Positions 1 to 12,150 are shown, counted from the first letter of the stretch. The stretch is DNA of 64,000 bases from Platynereis dumerilii (GCA_026936325.1 JAPTHN010000087.1:1126423-1190422), one strand, 5' to 3'. The notes: generated by a model not told the origin, from the letters alone. A program made the numbers and translations.

Positions 1-309
1 ACAAGCACCCAGATATATATTTATAAACCAAAGTTATATAATTTATGAACCACAATTAATATCTATGTACAACTACTGTTGCTGCACTTCATGTGCATTA
101 GCCAACTCATAATTACACTATCTTTAAAGAACTATAAGTTCCATAATGTAAAGTGTTCAATGTACCATATTAATTCAATGTTCAATATTAAACAAGTAAA
201 ATGTATTAATAAACCAACCTATTTGGAAATGCGTTTAATCGAATTCCAATCACTGGACATAGGACACCAGGAAAACCAGACCTAAGAAATGATTATATTT
301 GTTAGTTAA
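1..309 (-). mobile_element. Partial copy of the Ty3/gypsy LTR (fossil)
   Basis: This stretch matches 6,457-6,764 almost base for base, which is the LTR of the retrotransposon described below from about LTR base 181 onward. It ends in TTAA at 306-309, where the same TTAA-flanked element is inserted as at 6,761-6,764. The start is cut by the window edge. Sharing the same insertion at the same LTR position means it is a duplicate of that locus rather than an independent insertion. Confidence 0.85.
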
Positions 310-1237
310 AGACGAATGCGGGTATTCTCAGCGCCGCACTGCGGATACTGATGTGACGTCACGAAAAATAAAGACAAAACATAGGTGCGCCACCAGTCAG
401 TAGGACTGCTAGTGGCGTCCTCTGGGAGAAATAGGTCACGCTCTGCAGCAGGCTGGCTGTCAACAAGGCTGTCAAAGCACGGAGAAGTGATGCACAATCA
501 TTCAGGGAATACAGGTGAGTTACATGATTAGTTTGCATGTGAATTTCTGCAGAAACTTGTATGGGATCAGCTCAAGCTGAGCTCACACTCACAGGGAGTC
601 ACAGCAAACATGATTCGGCAAAAATTGGCATGGTGCCAACCTAATCATGTCAATTGCATTGCTTGTCTAGCAGTAGCACAGGAAAATTCAGTAGTAGTGA
701 TTTATTAAACTGTGATTAGGCCACATGTACTCAATACTTCAGGGGGGATAACCTTGCCTTCGTGCTCTCATGATTGAGACATTAAAATAATTCAATAAAT
801 ATAATATTCAATATTTTTATGAATAATTTCTTGCTAAATTTTGTTTAAATAAATTATTTTTGGACAGTCTTAGAATAAATACATGTAATTTCTGTCAGGG
901 GTATTTTTTTAAGAAGGCCTTGCTTGATTTTTGAATGAATATTAGGAGCTATTAGGGGACTTTGCCACTTTGGTTTGGGCTTTCACTAAATAATTACTAT
1001 ATAGGCCCAAAAAATTATAAAGTTTTATTTTTACAATCTGCATATCAAAAAGAAATTGCGTCTGCAAAAAATAAAAATAAACAAAATAGACGTCTACTCT
1101 ACATCTACAGAAATTAATACCATATTAATCCAATTTTAGTTAGTTATTTCACGTCGGCAGTGGCGTCCCTATGGGGGGGGCATATTGTCTGTGCCCCCCC
1201 CCAGGGGTCCCCCATATGAACTTTTCAACCATGGCTA
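310..1237 (+). mobile_element. Left part of a second copy of the TTAA-flanked element
   Basis: It begins AGACGAATGC directly after TTAA and is nearly identical to 6,765-7,691, with one or two single-base length differences. Similarity stops abruptly at about 1,237, inside an embedded MITE (1,158-1,237), and the following sequence is unrelated to the other copy. No coding region is visible. A palindromic CRE-like TGACGTCA lies near 352. The right end of this copy is not in the window. Confidence 0.8.
1158..1237 (+). mobile_element. Truncated CAGTGGCGT-family MITE
   Basis: It starts CAGTGGCGTCCCTATGGGG and matches the first 80 bases of the fuller copy at 7,613-7,797. It is cut off in mid-element, exactly where the 1-1,237 duplication ends. 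The breakpoint therefore lies inside the MITE. Confidence 0.7.
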
Positions 1238-1710
1238 ATGACCCTAGACAACAAAAGGACTTTTGAAACAGGGTTACATAATGTAAAATGTTATGCTGTC
1301 AAGATTTAGGTGATTGTTTCCTGAGTGTAATTGGAGTTATCCTAAATGATGAGATTATTTATTTTGAATGTAGATTCTTGATCTAGGAGTCCGGATTCAT
1401 TAGAGTCATGAATTTACCTTCAGGAGAATTGGTATAAATTGTCACAATTTTTGGCAACTTCGCATCATCTTCATCGTGAATGTGACAGAGGACTAGAGCT
1501 CGCATGACGACTCAGCCTCACAGCACAATTATTTATTTGTTTCATTAGCATTTCTTGATAGCTCCTCCCTGGATCAAGCAGTTCATGTCAGAAGATGTCA
1601 AAATGACCATTGTCATACATATATTGTTACAAGTTAACCATTTCTTACAGTGGCGATGATGTTATATAAGCTCACCTAGCACAAGAACAGCTCATTGTGT
1701 TTGGTGCTCC
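1238..1710. other. Unannotated AT-rich stretch
   Basis: I see no open frame with a recognisable domain, no tandem repeat and no element end here. It is the sequence immediately right of the duplication breakpoint. Confidence 0.5.
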
Positions 1711-2046
1711 TGTCTCGGGCACCTGGGTGGCCAAGTGACTGAGGTGCCTGCCTGCTCCGCTGAGGGTCTTGGCTTGCATGGGTTCGAACCCCAGGTAGGG
1801 AGCATAAAATTTTGAGTGAACCTTCATGACCAAAATCCCAGCTGGATGTCATTCGGAGGGACGTCAAATTGGCGGCCCCTTGTATCAGTATCTATGCTAG
1901 GCAAGTAAAAGATCCCTCACATGGGGTATGTGTGTAGCATTTTAAAGACTCCTGCTCTCTCTCCCATCTCATCAATCAACTCTCGTGAGTGCCCAGAACG
2001 GCTTAGAGGGCTGCACTTACCATATCTATCTCTCTATCTATCTACT
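1711..2046 (+). mobile_element. tRNA-derived SINE with a TATC tail
   Basis: The head looks like a class II (leucine-type) tRNA. An A-box-like segment TGGCCAAGTGACTGAGG lies near 1,728-1,744 and a B box GGGTTCGAACCC near 1,780-1,791, with room for a long variable arm between them. The body contains CATTCGGAGGGACGTCAAAT and AAAAGATCCC, which resemble a central domain I recall from invertebrate SINEs (recalled, not searched). The 3' end is a short TATC repeat at about 2,026-2,045. Transcription would be by RNA polymerase III from the internal A and B boxes. The acceptor stem is not clean, so I read it as a SINE and not a working tRNA gene. Confidence 0.75.
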
Positions 2047-2400
2047 GTGACTGCCTAAACAGGACTTGTGCCAGTAGTTGCTATAAAAAGTGGAGCTAAT
2101 ATTTAAGTCACAGTTAAGTTCAGTTATTTATCTAAATACCTTAAATACCTTCCTAAATAGCATTAAATTTCAGTCTTGTCTATAAAAACCTCTAATGACA
2201 CATTTCAGGGATTTAAACCAACATATAAATGTATCCAACATTGAAAATAATCATTTCCATACCCTCTGATTGTAAGAAGTGAATAGAAATTAAAAGTAAA
2301 TGACTGAAACGGATCACCCAAATAAGAAATCGTGAAAACACTTTGTTGATATTCAAAATTGGATAAAAAATAAGAGTGATAAGCAAAATTGGTGGGAATT
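2047..2400. other. Unannotated AT-rich stretch, possibly a decayed repeat unit
   Basis: No gene is visible. The last 100 bases may be a decayed third unit of the tandem repeat that follows, but the match is weak. Confidence 0.3.
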
Positions 2401-3427
2401 GAAGTGTTACTATATCAGACTTAGGCCCACAAAGTTGAAACATTATTGGAACTGAATAACACTTCTGAAAATTTAATTTTTAGAATTAGACCTGTGACAC
2501 AAAATATTTATTTTTACAGACAAAACTTTGACCTTTTAAATGTGGATATGTCACGAATTCTTACAGAAAATTTGGAAAATTACAGTTTTTGAAATGGCTG
2601 AATTTTCGAAAATTCAAATTTTCCTACAAATTACCCACCAGATATATGAAATCCAAGTATTCTGCCAATTTTCTGAAAAATATAGTCAATATGAGTGCTC
2701 ACCAATTTGAGAAATTGCCCTCTAAACATGTAATGTTCTTCAAATTTTGAAAAACAGCAAAATCTGCGGTTTCAGAGTGACCCCCCCCCCCCCCCCCCCC
2801 CCGAGTATCCATATTTTCAAAATATCTGCATTTCCCACAATTTTCTCCCCTGATTTACTAAATATAGGTGTTTTTTCATGAATGATCATGAGAAATGGCT
2901 AAAATGGAAGTGTTACGATGTCAGACTTGGGCCCACAAAATTGATACATTTCCACCAACTTATCAAAATTAGTGAAGAATTAAATGTTGTAAATTAGCCC
3001 TATGATACAAATGAATTATTTTTTCAGATGAAACTATGACTAATTTGCTGTATAATCGTATCGTTTATTAATTAAAATCAAATTATGAAAATAGGGTTGG
3101 TCCTACATTGACCTTTTGACTGTGGGAATATCATGATTATTTGAGGAAATTCGGAAAATTACATTTTTGAAATGACTGAACATCTGAAAATTCACATTGT
3201 CACACAAATTTCTCAACCGATATATAAAATCCAAGTGTTTTGCCAATTTTCTAACCAAATATGGTCAATATAAGTACTCACAAACTTGAGAAATTTTGAA
3301 AAACAGCAAAATCTGAAGTTTCGGAGTGACCCCCTGGAGTATCCATATTTTCAAAATTCCTTCATTTCCCACAATTATCTCCCCTGATTTACTAAATATA
3401 GGTGTTTTTCCATGGATGATCAGGGAA
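2401..3427 (+). repeat. Two tandem copies of a ~507-bp repeat with a 22-base C run
   Basis: The unit GAAGTGTTAC...CAGACTTGGGCCCACA starts at 2,401 and again at 2,908. The shared parts include GAAAAACAGCAAAATCTG, GAGTATCCATATTTTCAAAA and CTGATTTACTAAATATAGG. The two copies are clearly diverged. The first holds an uninterrupted run of 22 C at 2,781-2,802, where the second has CCCCCTGG. Open frames in this block are short and differ between copies, so it is probably non-coding. Confidence 0.75.
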
Positions 3428-4189
3428 ATTGTTTGAACAGGTGGCGCTTTTGGCTGTAAACACAGTGTTGCTTCAGCAGTGGATATTTTCATCTTTTATG
3501 CAAGCTCTGGGTTTATTTAACTGCTGTTCTTGTGTGTGATTGTCGGTAAAGTGTTTCTAACCTGTTAATCGCTGTTTTTGTGCTATTTCCATGCGAATTT
3601 AGTGCAAAACTCTGCAATTTAACTACCTGTTAATTTCAACATTGTTTCTGGCTCCAATATACAATGTTTTGACCTCGTTTTTCGCTCATTTTTGCTCGTT
3701 TTACCTTCGTTTTTGAACCTCAAAAGTTATATAATTGTCATATTTTCTCTCTCCAGAACTCACTTTGTTTTCCAGTGACTTTACACAACACTTGACAGCA
3801 CTCATTTTCAGAAATTTAAGATTTGAAGAGCTGAACACTGCCAATACACATCCTAGACTCAACCATTGAACCAACCATCAGACTTCCAAGCCTATCAGCC
3901 CAGCAGACATCAAAGCTACAATAACAATGATTTTTACATTGATTTGGTGCATTTCTATTTTGCTATCCTTATAAGAAAACGTTTTCTTGGAAAAAGGGAA
4001 AATATTGAAAAAAAAATTTATATATATTATATACTTTTAATTATAGAAACAACTTGTACTGATACAACCTTTTGCTTTCAGTTATTTTTCAACTTACCGG
4101 TGTTGCCTGTACGTAGCACTTGAGAATCAAACATACTTGCCTAACACTACCTTGCTTGTCTCAGTCATAACTAATTAATCCTCTACTTC
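3428..4189. other. Non-coding stretch upstream of the LINE minisatellite
   Basis: An 85-residue open frame at 3,866-4,123 shows no domain and ends in low-complexity TATATA sequence. The stretch leads directly into the 46-bp minisatellite, so part of it may be the 5' untranslated region of the same LINE. That is inference only. Confidence 0.3.
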
Positions 4190-6021
4190 TTAACTAACCC
4201 ATTGGTCAGTCACTAATTGATTGATCCTCGACTCAAACTCAGCTTCGGTCGGTCACAAATTGATTGATCCTCGACTCTTAACTAACCCTCTTTGGTCAGT
4301 CACAAATTGATTGATCCTCGACTCTTAACTAACCCTTTTGGTCAGTCACAAATTGATTGATCCTCGACTCTTAACTAATCCTTTTGGTCAGTCACAAACT
4401 GATTGATCCTCGACTCTTAACTAACCCTTTTGGTCAATCACAAACTGATTGATCCTCGATTCTATCTATCTGCTTTGGTCAGTCACAAATTGATTGATCC
4501 TTTACTCTTAACAAACCCTTTTGGTCAGTCACAAACTGATTAATCCTCGATTCTAACTATCTTCTTTGGTCAGTCACAGATTGATTGATCCTCAACTCTT
4601 AACTAACCCCTGTGGTCTGTCACAAACTGATTGATCCTCGATTCTAACTATCTTCTTTGGTCAATCACAAATTGATTGATCCTCGACTCTTAACTAACCC
4701 TTTTGGTCGGTCACAAACTGATTGATCTTCGAGTCCAACTATCTGCTTCGGTCAGTCACAAATTGATTGATCCTCGACTCTTAACTAATCCTTTTGGTCA
4801 GTCACAAACTGATTGATCCTTGATTCAGCTATCTGCTTTGGTCAGTCACAAATTGATTGATCCTCAACTCTTAACTAACCCTTTTGGTCAGTCACAAACT
4901 GATTGATCCTCGTTTCTAACTATTTGCTTTGGTCAGTCACAAACTGATTGATCATCAACTCTTAACTAACCCTTTTGGTCAGTCACAAACTGATCGATCC
5001 TCGATTCTAGCTATCTGCTTTGGTCAGTCACAAATTGATTGATCCTCGACTCTTAACTAACCCTTTTGGTCAGTCACAAACTGATTGATCCTCGATTCTA
5101 GCGATCTGCTTTGGCCAGTCACAAATTGATTGATCCTCAACTCTTAACTAACCCCTGTGGTCTGTCACAAACTGATTGATCCTCGATTCTAACTATCTTC
5201 TTTGGTCAATCACAAATTGATTGATCCTCGACTCCTAACTAACCCTTTTGGTCGGTCACAAACTGATTGATCTTCGAGTCCAACTATCTGCTTCGGTCAG
5301 TCACAAATTGACTGATCCTCGACTCTTAACTAACCCTTTTGGTCCGTCACAAACTGATTGATCTTCGAGTCCAACTATCTGCTTTGGTCAGTCACAAATT
5401 GATTGATCCTCAACTCTTCACTGACCCGTTTGGTCAGTCACAAACTGATTGACCCTCGTTTCTAACTATTTGCTTTGGTCAGTCACAAACTGATTGATCA
5501 TCGACTCTTAACTAACCCTTTTGGTCAGTCACAAACTGATTGACCCTCGTTTCTAACTATTTGCTTTTGGTCAGTCACAAACTGATTGATCCTCGATTCT
5601 AGCTATCTGCTTTGGTCAGTCACAAATTGATTGATCCTCGACTCTTAACTAACCCTTTTGGTCAGTCACAAACTGATTGATCCTCGATTCTAGCGATCTG
5701 CTTTGGCCAGTCAGAAATTGATTGATCCTCAACTCTTAACTAACCCCTGTGGTCAGTCACAAACTGATTGATCCTCAATTCTTAACTAACCCGTTTGGTC
5801 AGTCACAAATTGATTGACCTCGATTATAATTATCTGCGTTGGTCGGTCACAAACTGATTGATCCTTTATTCTAAATAACTCCTTGAGTCAGTCATAAATT
5901 GTCTGATCCTCGCTTGTAAATAAGTGCTTCAGTCAGTCACATATTAACTGATCCTCGACCCTAACTAATTACCCTTTGATTAGTTACAAATTGCCTGTTC
6001 CTTTGTTTCGGACTAAGTCCT
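4190..6021 (+). repeat. 46-bp minisatellite (about 39 units), 5' end of a LINE
   Basis: The repeating core is TTGGTCAGTCACAAACTGAT followed by TGATCCTCG and a spacer that alternates between CTCTTAACTAACCCTT and TTCTAACTATCTGCTT. This gives a 92-bp higher-order unit. Units become more diverged toward 5,830-6,020. The array runs straight into the LINE ORF, and the same arrangement recurs at 36,103-36,581. It therefore looks like a tandemly repeated 5' untranslated region or promoter, as many LINEs have. Confidence 0.85.
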
Positions 6022-6276
6022 TTGGTCAGTCACAAATTTTCTGACTCATCAACGATGCACAAATATAGAAAGCTTTACTCTGAGGTTTTGCGGACAGGTC
6101 TAAATAAACATGTCGACGGGCAACAATCAACAACAGACTCAAATCTACCAAGGGCAAAATGTATAAATAGCAACAGTAGCTCAATCAAACTCTCAAACAG
6201 GTTCGAGATTCTAGCACAAAAAGACTCTGGATCAGCTTATACAGAACGTATCAAAAATCATTCCCCCAAGACTATT
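6022..6276 (+). pseudogene. LINE ORF, N-terminal fragment cut by an LTR element
   Basis: The open frame starts MVSHKFSDSSTMHKYRK and matches the first 85 residues of the longer copy at 36,582-37,115 with few changes. This N-terminal segment has no recognisable domain. It lies upstream of the endonuclease domain, which resumes at 32,712. The break at 6,276 is exactly the insertion point of the Ty3/gypsy element, with TATT at 6,273-6,276 repeated at 32,712-32,715. Confidence 0.8.
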
Positions 6277-6764
6277 TGTTGCCCTTGTGCCCTCATGCGT
6301 AACGAATACAAAGACGGGATCTCAGGTTCAAAACCATTTATTTACTAATCAATATAATCGATCTAAATCAATCGATCCACACTCCTGTAAACAATACAAA
6401 TTAGAGACAATAAATATATATTAACAACTATGTACAAGTATATTTACTAACTATGTACAAGCACCCAGATATATATTTATAAACCAAAGTTATATAATTT
6501 ATGAACCACAATTAATATCTATGTACAACTACTGTTGCTGCACTTCATGTGCATTAGCCAACTCATAATTACACTATCTTTAAAGAACTATAAGTTCCAT
6601 AATGTAAAGTGTTCAATGTACCATATTAATTCAATGTTCAATATTAAACAAGTAAAATGTATTAATAAACCAACCTATTTGGAAATGCGTTTAATCGATT
6701 CCCAATCACTGGACATAGGACACCAGGAAAACCGACCTAAGAAATGATTATATTTGTTAGTTAA
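6277..6764 (-). repeat. 3' LTR, outer part (split by TTAA element)
   Basis: These 488 bases match 31,936-32,423 with three differences seen. The outer edge at 6,277 abuts the TATT target duplication. The inner edge is TTAA, where the 8.9-kb element has inserted. Confidence 0.93.
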
Positions 6765-7612
6765 AGACGAATGCGGGTATTCTCAGCGCCGCACTGCGGA
6801 TACTGATGTGACGTCACGAAAAATAAAAACAAAACATAGGTGCGCCACCAGTCAGTAGGACTGCTAGTGGCGTCCTCTGGGAGAAATAGGTCACGCTCTG
6901 CAGCAGGCTGGCTGTCAACAAGGCTGTCAAAGCACGGAGAAGTGATGCACAATCATTCAGGGAATACAGGTGAGTTACATGATTAGTTTGCATGTGAATT
7001 TCTGCAGAAACTTGTATGGGATCAGCTCAAGCTGAGCTCACACTCACAGGGAGTCACAGCAAACATGATTCGGCAAAAATTGGCATGGTGCCAACCTAAT
7101 CATGTCAATTGCATTGCTTGTCTAGCAGTAGCACAGGAAAATTCAGTAGTAGTGATTTATTAAACTGTGATTAGGCCACATGTACTCAATACTTCAGGGG
7201 GGATAACCTTGCCTTCGTGCTCTCATGATTGAGACATTAAAATAATTCAATAAATATAATATTCAATATTTTTATGAATAATTTCTTGCTAAATTTTGTT
7301 TAAATAAATTATTTTTGGACAGTCTTAGAATAAATACATGTAATTTCTGTCAGGGGTATTTTTTTAAGAAGGCCTTGCTTGATTTTTGAATGAATATTAG
7401 GAGCTATTAGGGGACTTTGCCACTTTGGTTTGGGCTTTCACTAAATAATTACTATATAGGCCCAAAAAATTATAAAGTTTTATTTTTACAATCTGCATAT
7501 CAAAAAGAAATTGCGTCTGCAAAAAATAAAAATAAACAAAATAGACGTCTACTCTACATCTACAGAAATTAATACCATATTAATCCAATTTTAGTTAGTT
7601 ATTTCACGTCGG

Positions 7613-7797
7613 CAGTGGCGTCCCTATGGGGGGGGCATATTGTCTGTGCCCCCCCCCAGGGGTCCCCCATATGAACTTTTCAACCATGGCTAAAAATACA
7701 GTTAGTATCATGGGTGCCCCCCACCCCCCGAGAATCGCGTGCCGCACAGGGACCTCCCAGGTGCCCCCTTGCTCGATACCCCCCAGTTGGTCCCAGT
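7613..7797 (+). mobile_element. CAGTGGCGT-family MITE
   Basis: It starts CAGTGGCGTCCCTATGGGG and is C/G-run rich. It aligns along its length with the reverse complement of 13,349-13,552, sharing CCATATGAACTT and ATCGCGTGCC. The right end is degraded (CCAGTTGGTCCCAGTTCG against CCAGTTACGCCACTG). The ends resemble a widespread MITE class with CAGTGGCGTA termini in animals. I could not find a clear target duplication. Confidence 0.65.
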
Positions 7798-9438
7798 TCG
7801 TAGAGTAAAGTTAAATGTCATTACTCAGAGGAAAACTCTGATTCCCCCCTGGAAATTAAATGGTCACGCCTTAGGTTTGACAATATAGAGCTCTCATATT
7901 AAAATTTGTGAATCTTAAATACCACCAGCTTGGTCCGGCCAGCCACTGCATGGATACCTCTTTGCAAAAACACTGGCACTCAACAGAGGACATCCAGGTT
8001 CCATATTTATGTCAATCATTATTTTACCAGAAACACAGACAAAATACGGAAATGTTGCGGAATTAAATTCTTTCTTGTTTCCTTGTGATTTTAGTCATAC
8101 TGTGCAATAGTCTCCATAAGAGAAGTAGAAATAGAGGTTCAGGAGACTTGGAGTCAAATTTTAGGTAGCTAAAGGGGTCCCGGGTCCGTGGTTTGATCTG
8201 TTGCCTTGTTTCTTGAATCTGTTCTGTAGTAATATAACTTCAACGCCTTGAATAATGGGATCGTGGAAAATTTTATAACTACGGACTAGGTTTCATGGTT
8301 AAACTTTGTAGTTGAAATCATTCCAATATCTAAAGTGAACTTGTCATGCTGATTTAAAGTTACGACTAAATGTTTATAAATGACAAGCAGTTTTTAGATT
8401 TCTATCAATTTCACGTATAAACTGCTGTATCAAACAGTATCATAAATCTTACTATATTCACATGATTATGGTTAACTTCTGGATCAGCTAATTCATGAAT
8501 TATTCTATAACTTCACAATTGCAGAATTGTTTTTGTTCTTCACCTTCCTGGCAAATTAGCAATGTGATTAACAGTCTTTGAAAACCTTTGTTGAATATTT
8601 CAGGAACTACAACAACTTGAAGAAAAAAAAAAACCCCACCAAAGAAATTTATATCTGGTGCAGATGAGACTAAGAAGCTGAGAGAAGTCTATTTGGAGAA
8701 ACATACAACAATAAGCATTCAAACTGATGAATTGTAATTCATATTAATGAATTGTTATTTTCTTTTAATTATTTGATGTTAACTGAAAAATGGACAAGTG
8801 ATGTGGGATCTAATTATCCAAGAAAATCAGCAAATATTTTCAATTGTTACTGTATTAATGAAATGCATTTGTAATTGCCTATGAAATTATTTATGAAATA
8901 TAAGATACCTTATTCTTTTCAAAAATACTTTGGATCTTCTGAATTAATGTAAGTACTAATGGGAAGACTATAAAAACTATATTGTAAGTTACTCAGTTGT
9001 ATCAATAACATATTTATTCGCTGAGGGGCATTGCTGAAAGTTGACTTTAAAAAATTTTAAATGCTGAACTTGAAGAAGCATGTGAATGTCATCAAAAGTT
9101 ATTACCAGTAGGACTGTTAGAATTGAACTTATTAAATTGCTTGAGCTTATTTAAACATTTGCTTATAAGCATGTGACTTTCATCAAATAAAGTAGTGGTT
9201 TCTACTCAAGTCTTGTGTTTTTATCATAAATTACTTGTTTGTGGTTCTGCTGCATGTCTTGCGGAAAATTGATGTCAATTTACTGCGAAAATCAAGCTTA
9301 TGGTTATTCAAAATTGAAGTGTAAGGTTTTTGTCGCCGGTTTTGTAGTCGTTGTTTCCTGAGCTACATTGTATGATTGTATGGTCTGTCTTTGTCTTTGG
9401 TATATCATCTTTTGTCCATAATTTTAATCTACATTTTT
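7798..9438. other. AT-rich non-coding stretch
   Basis: No frame with a recognisable domain, no tandem repeat and no element end is visible. It is internal to the TTAA-flanked element. Confidence 0.5.
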
Positions 9439-9858
9439 ACCTTCAGCGAACGAAGTCAAAAGTTGTCCGTCCGCCGGGCGGGCGTCCGGGCGGTCGGGCG
9501 GCGGGCGGATAGATAGTTTCCGGGCCATTACTCAGCCCCTATTGAATGTTTATGGATGAAATTTGGTACACATGTAGCCTATATGGTCTAGTTGTGCCTT
9601 TAGATTTTTGATTGATGAACCTTGTGTAATTTTTGAAATATTGAGCAAAATATTTAAGAAATATTTTTTTCGTTTCCGGGCTAGGACTCGTCCCTATTGC
9701 ATGCACATGGATGAAATTTGGTACACATGTCGCCTGTATGGTCTTATTGTGCCTTTTGATGGTCTCAGGGATGGATATTTTGTACTTTTTCAAATATTGA
9801 GAAAAATATTAAAAAATTATTTTTCTTGTTTCCGGCCTGTTGTTTTTTCGCTGAAGGT
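9439..9858. mobile_element. Small inverted-repeat element with a 155-bp duplication
   Basis: The ends are ACCTTCAGCGAA at 9,439 and TTCGCTGAAGGT ending at 9,858, a 12-bp perfect inverted repeat. Inside, a GC-rich CCGCCGGGCGGGCG patch is followed by two copies of a 155-bp unit, with TGGATGAAATTTGGTACACA at 9,552 and 9,708 and TTTCCGG at 9,519, 9,674 and 9,829. Just outside the right end is TTTGCTGCTGCGCAGCCTAT, which recurs in diverged form near 20,300. No coding capacity is visible. Confidence 0.6.
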
Positions 9859-10019
9859 TTGCTGCTGCGCAGCCTATGTTTAAATAGCTTTGGCATGTGA
9901 TTAACTGATTATCATTAAAAAGTGACCCAAATTTTACATATCCACACATGCTCCAGAACGCACATAGGTAGATGTGTGATAGATTTTGGATCCGTGGAAA
10001 TGCGTTGCACTGCTTAGGA

Positions 10020-12150
10020 ATGGGAGATGAACAGGAGAATCAGATTTATGGAGATGGAGTGACACAGTAAGAGCGAGTAGCACAGGGTAAGAGCGAGTAG
10101 CACAGGGTAAGGGAGATGCACATGGAGAGGGACATGCACAGGGAGCGGGAGATGCACAGGGAGTGGGAGATGCAAAGGGAGAGGGAGATGCACAGGGTAA
10201 GGGAGATGCACAGGGAGTGGGAGATGAACAGGGAGAGGGAGATGAACAGGGAGAGGGAGATGCACAGGGAGTGGGAGATGCACAGGGAGAGGGAGATGCA
10301 CAGGGAGAGGGAGATGCACAGGGTAAGGGAGATGCACAGGGAGTGGGAGATGCACAGGGTAAGGGAGATGAACAGGGTTAGGGAGATGCACAGGGAGTGG
10401 GAGATGCTCAGGGAGTGGGAGATGCACAGGGTAAGGGAGATGAACAGGGAGTGGGAGATGCACAGGGTAAGGGAGATGCACAGGGAGTGGGAGATGTACA
10501 GGGTAAGGGAGATGCACAGGGTAAAAGAGATGCCTAGGGAGAGGGACATGCACAGGCAGTGGGTGATGAACAGGGTGATGTACAGGGAGAGGGACATGCA
10601 TAGAGAGAGGGAGATGCACAGGGAGAGGGAGATGTACAGGGAGAGGGACATGCACCGGGAGTTGGAGATGCTCAGGGAGAGGGAGAGGGACATGCACTGG
10701 GAGTGGGAGATGCTCAGGGAGAGCGAGATGAACAGGGAGTTGGAGATGCAAAGGTTAAGGGAGATGCACAGGGAGAGGGAGATGCACAGGGAGAGGGAGA
10801 TGCACAGGGAGAGGGACATGCACAGGGAGAGGGACATGCACAGGGAGAGGGACATGCACAGGGAGAGGGACATGCACAGGGAGAGGGACATGCACAGGGA
10901 GAGGGAGATGAACAAGGAGTGGGAGATGTACAGGGAGTGGGAGATGCACAGGGAGAGGGAGATGCACAGGGAGTGGGAGATGCACAGGGAGTGGGAGATG
11001 TACAGGGTAAGGGAGATGCACAGGGAGTGGGAGATGCATAGGAAGAGGGACATGCACAGGGAGTGGGACATGCACAGGCAGTGGGACATGCACAGGCAGT
11101 GAGACATGCACAGGCAGTGGGTGATGAACAGGGTGATGTACAGGGAGAGGGACATGCACAGGGAGAGGGACATGCACAGGGAGAGGGAGATGCACAGGGT
11201 AAGGGAGATGCACAGGGAGTGGGAGATGCACAGGAAAGGGGGACATGCATAGGCAGTGGGAGATGCACAGGGAGAGGGAGATGCACAGGGAGATGTACAG
11301 GGAGTGGGACATGCACTGGGAGTGGGAGATGCACAGGGAGAGGGAGATGCACATGGAGCGGGACATGCAAAGGGAGAGTGACATGAACAGGGAGAGGGAC
11401 ATGCACAGGGACTGGGGTAACAGCCATCCAACATAGGCCCAGGTGACCAGGCCAGAGCTGGATTTGAACCCTGGACCCAGGGATTGGCAGATGCATGCTA
11501 CCACAAGACCAACCCTTCCCCCACAGGGAGTGGGACATGCACAGGGAGTGGGACACGCGCAGGGAGTGGGAGATGCACAGGGAGTGGTACATGCAAAGGG
11601 AGAGGGAGATGCACAGGAGAAGGATATGAAAAGGTGAGGGAGATGCACAGGTGAGGGAGATGCACAGGCAGAGGGAGTTTCAAAGGGAGAAGGAGATGCA
11701 CGAAGAGAGGGAGATGTACAGGGAGAGGAGATGCACAGGGAGGAGGAGATGCACAGGGGTAAGGAGATGCACAGGGAGAGGAGATTCACATGGAGAGGGA
11801 GATGCACAGGGAGAGGAGACGCACGGGGAGTGGGAGATGCACAGGGAGAGGGAGATGAACAGATGAGGGAGATGCACAGGAGAGGGACTTTCACAGGGAG
11901 AGGAGATGCACAGGGAGAAGGAGATGCGCAGGAGAGGGGCTTTCACAGGGAGAGGAGATGCACAGGGAGAAGGAGATGCACAGGGAGAGGGAGATGCACA
12001 GGGAGAGGGAGAAGCACAGTTGAGGGAGATGCACAGGTTTGGGAGAATCTGATGCACGGGAGAGGGAGATGCAAAGGGAGATGCAAAGGGAGATGCAAAG
12101 GGAGAGGGGTGCACAGGAGAGGGAGATGATCAGGGAGAGAGAGATGCACT
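10020..12150 (+). repeat. 18-bp purine-strand minisatellite, ~2.1 kb
   Basis: The core unit is ATGCACAGGGAGAGGGAG with common variants (ACATGCACAGG, TGGGAGATGC, GTAAGGG). Because 18 is divisible by three and the unit lacks stops, long open frames appear in several frames on both strands. They encode simple repeats such as MHRERE on one strand and LSLCIS or LPVHLP on the other. Units right of about 11,600 are often 17 bp. The top strand is almost free of C and T runs and rich in GGG tracts, so triplex, R-loop or G-quadruplex formation is possible. A SINE interrupts the array at 11,413-11,525. I do not regard any of these frames as genes. Confidence 0.9.
11413..11525 (-). mobile_element. tRNA-derived SINE fragment inside the minisatellite
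   Basis: Read on the minus strand, TTGGTCTTGTGGTAGCATGC is an A-box-type segment and GGGTTCAAATCC a B box, spaced as in a tRNA. It is followed by about 45 bases of non-repeat sequence. The 18-bp repeat continues on both sides, so this is an insertion into the array. Stem pairing is imperfect and I do not call it a functional tRNA. Confidence 0.65.

Noticed and set aside
1711-1810. Functional tRNA-Leu gene
   Set aside because: A and B boxes are good, but the acceptor stem does not pair cleanly and a SINE body with a simple-repeat tail follows.
4190-6021. CRISPR-like array of 46-bp units
   Set aside because: Units are contiguous and alternate two spacers that are themselves repeated. There are no unique spacers, no cas genes, and the context is an animal LINE.
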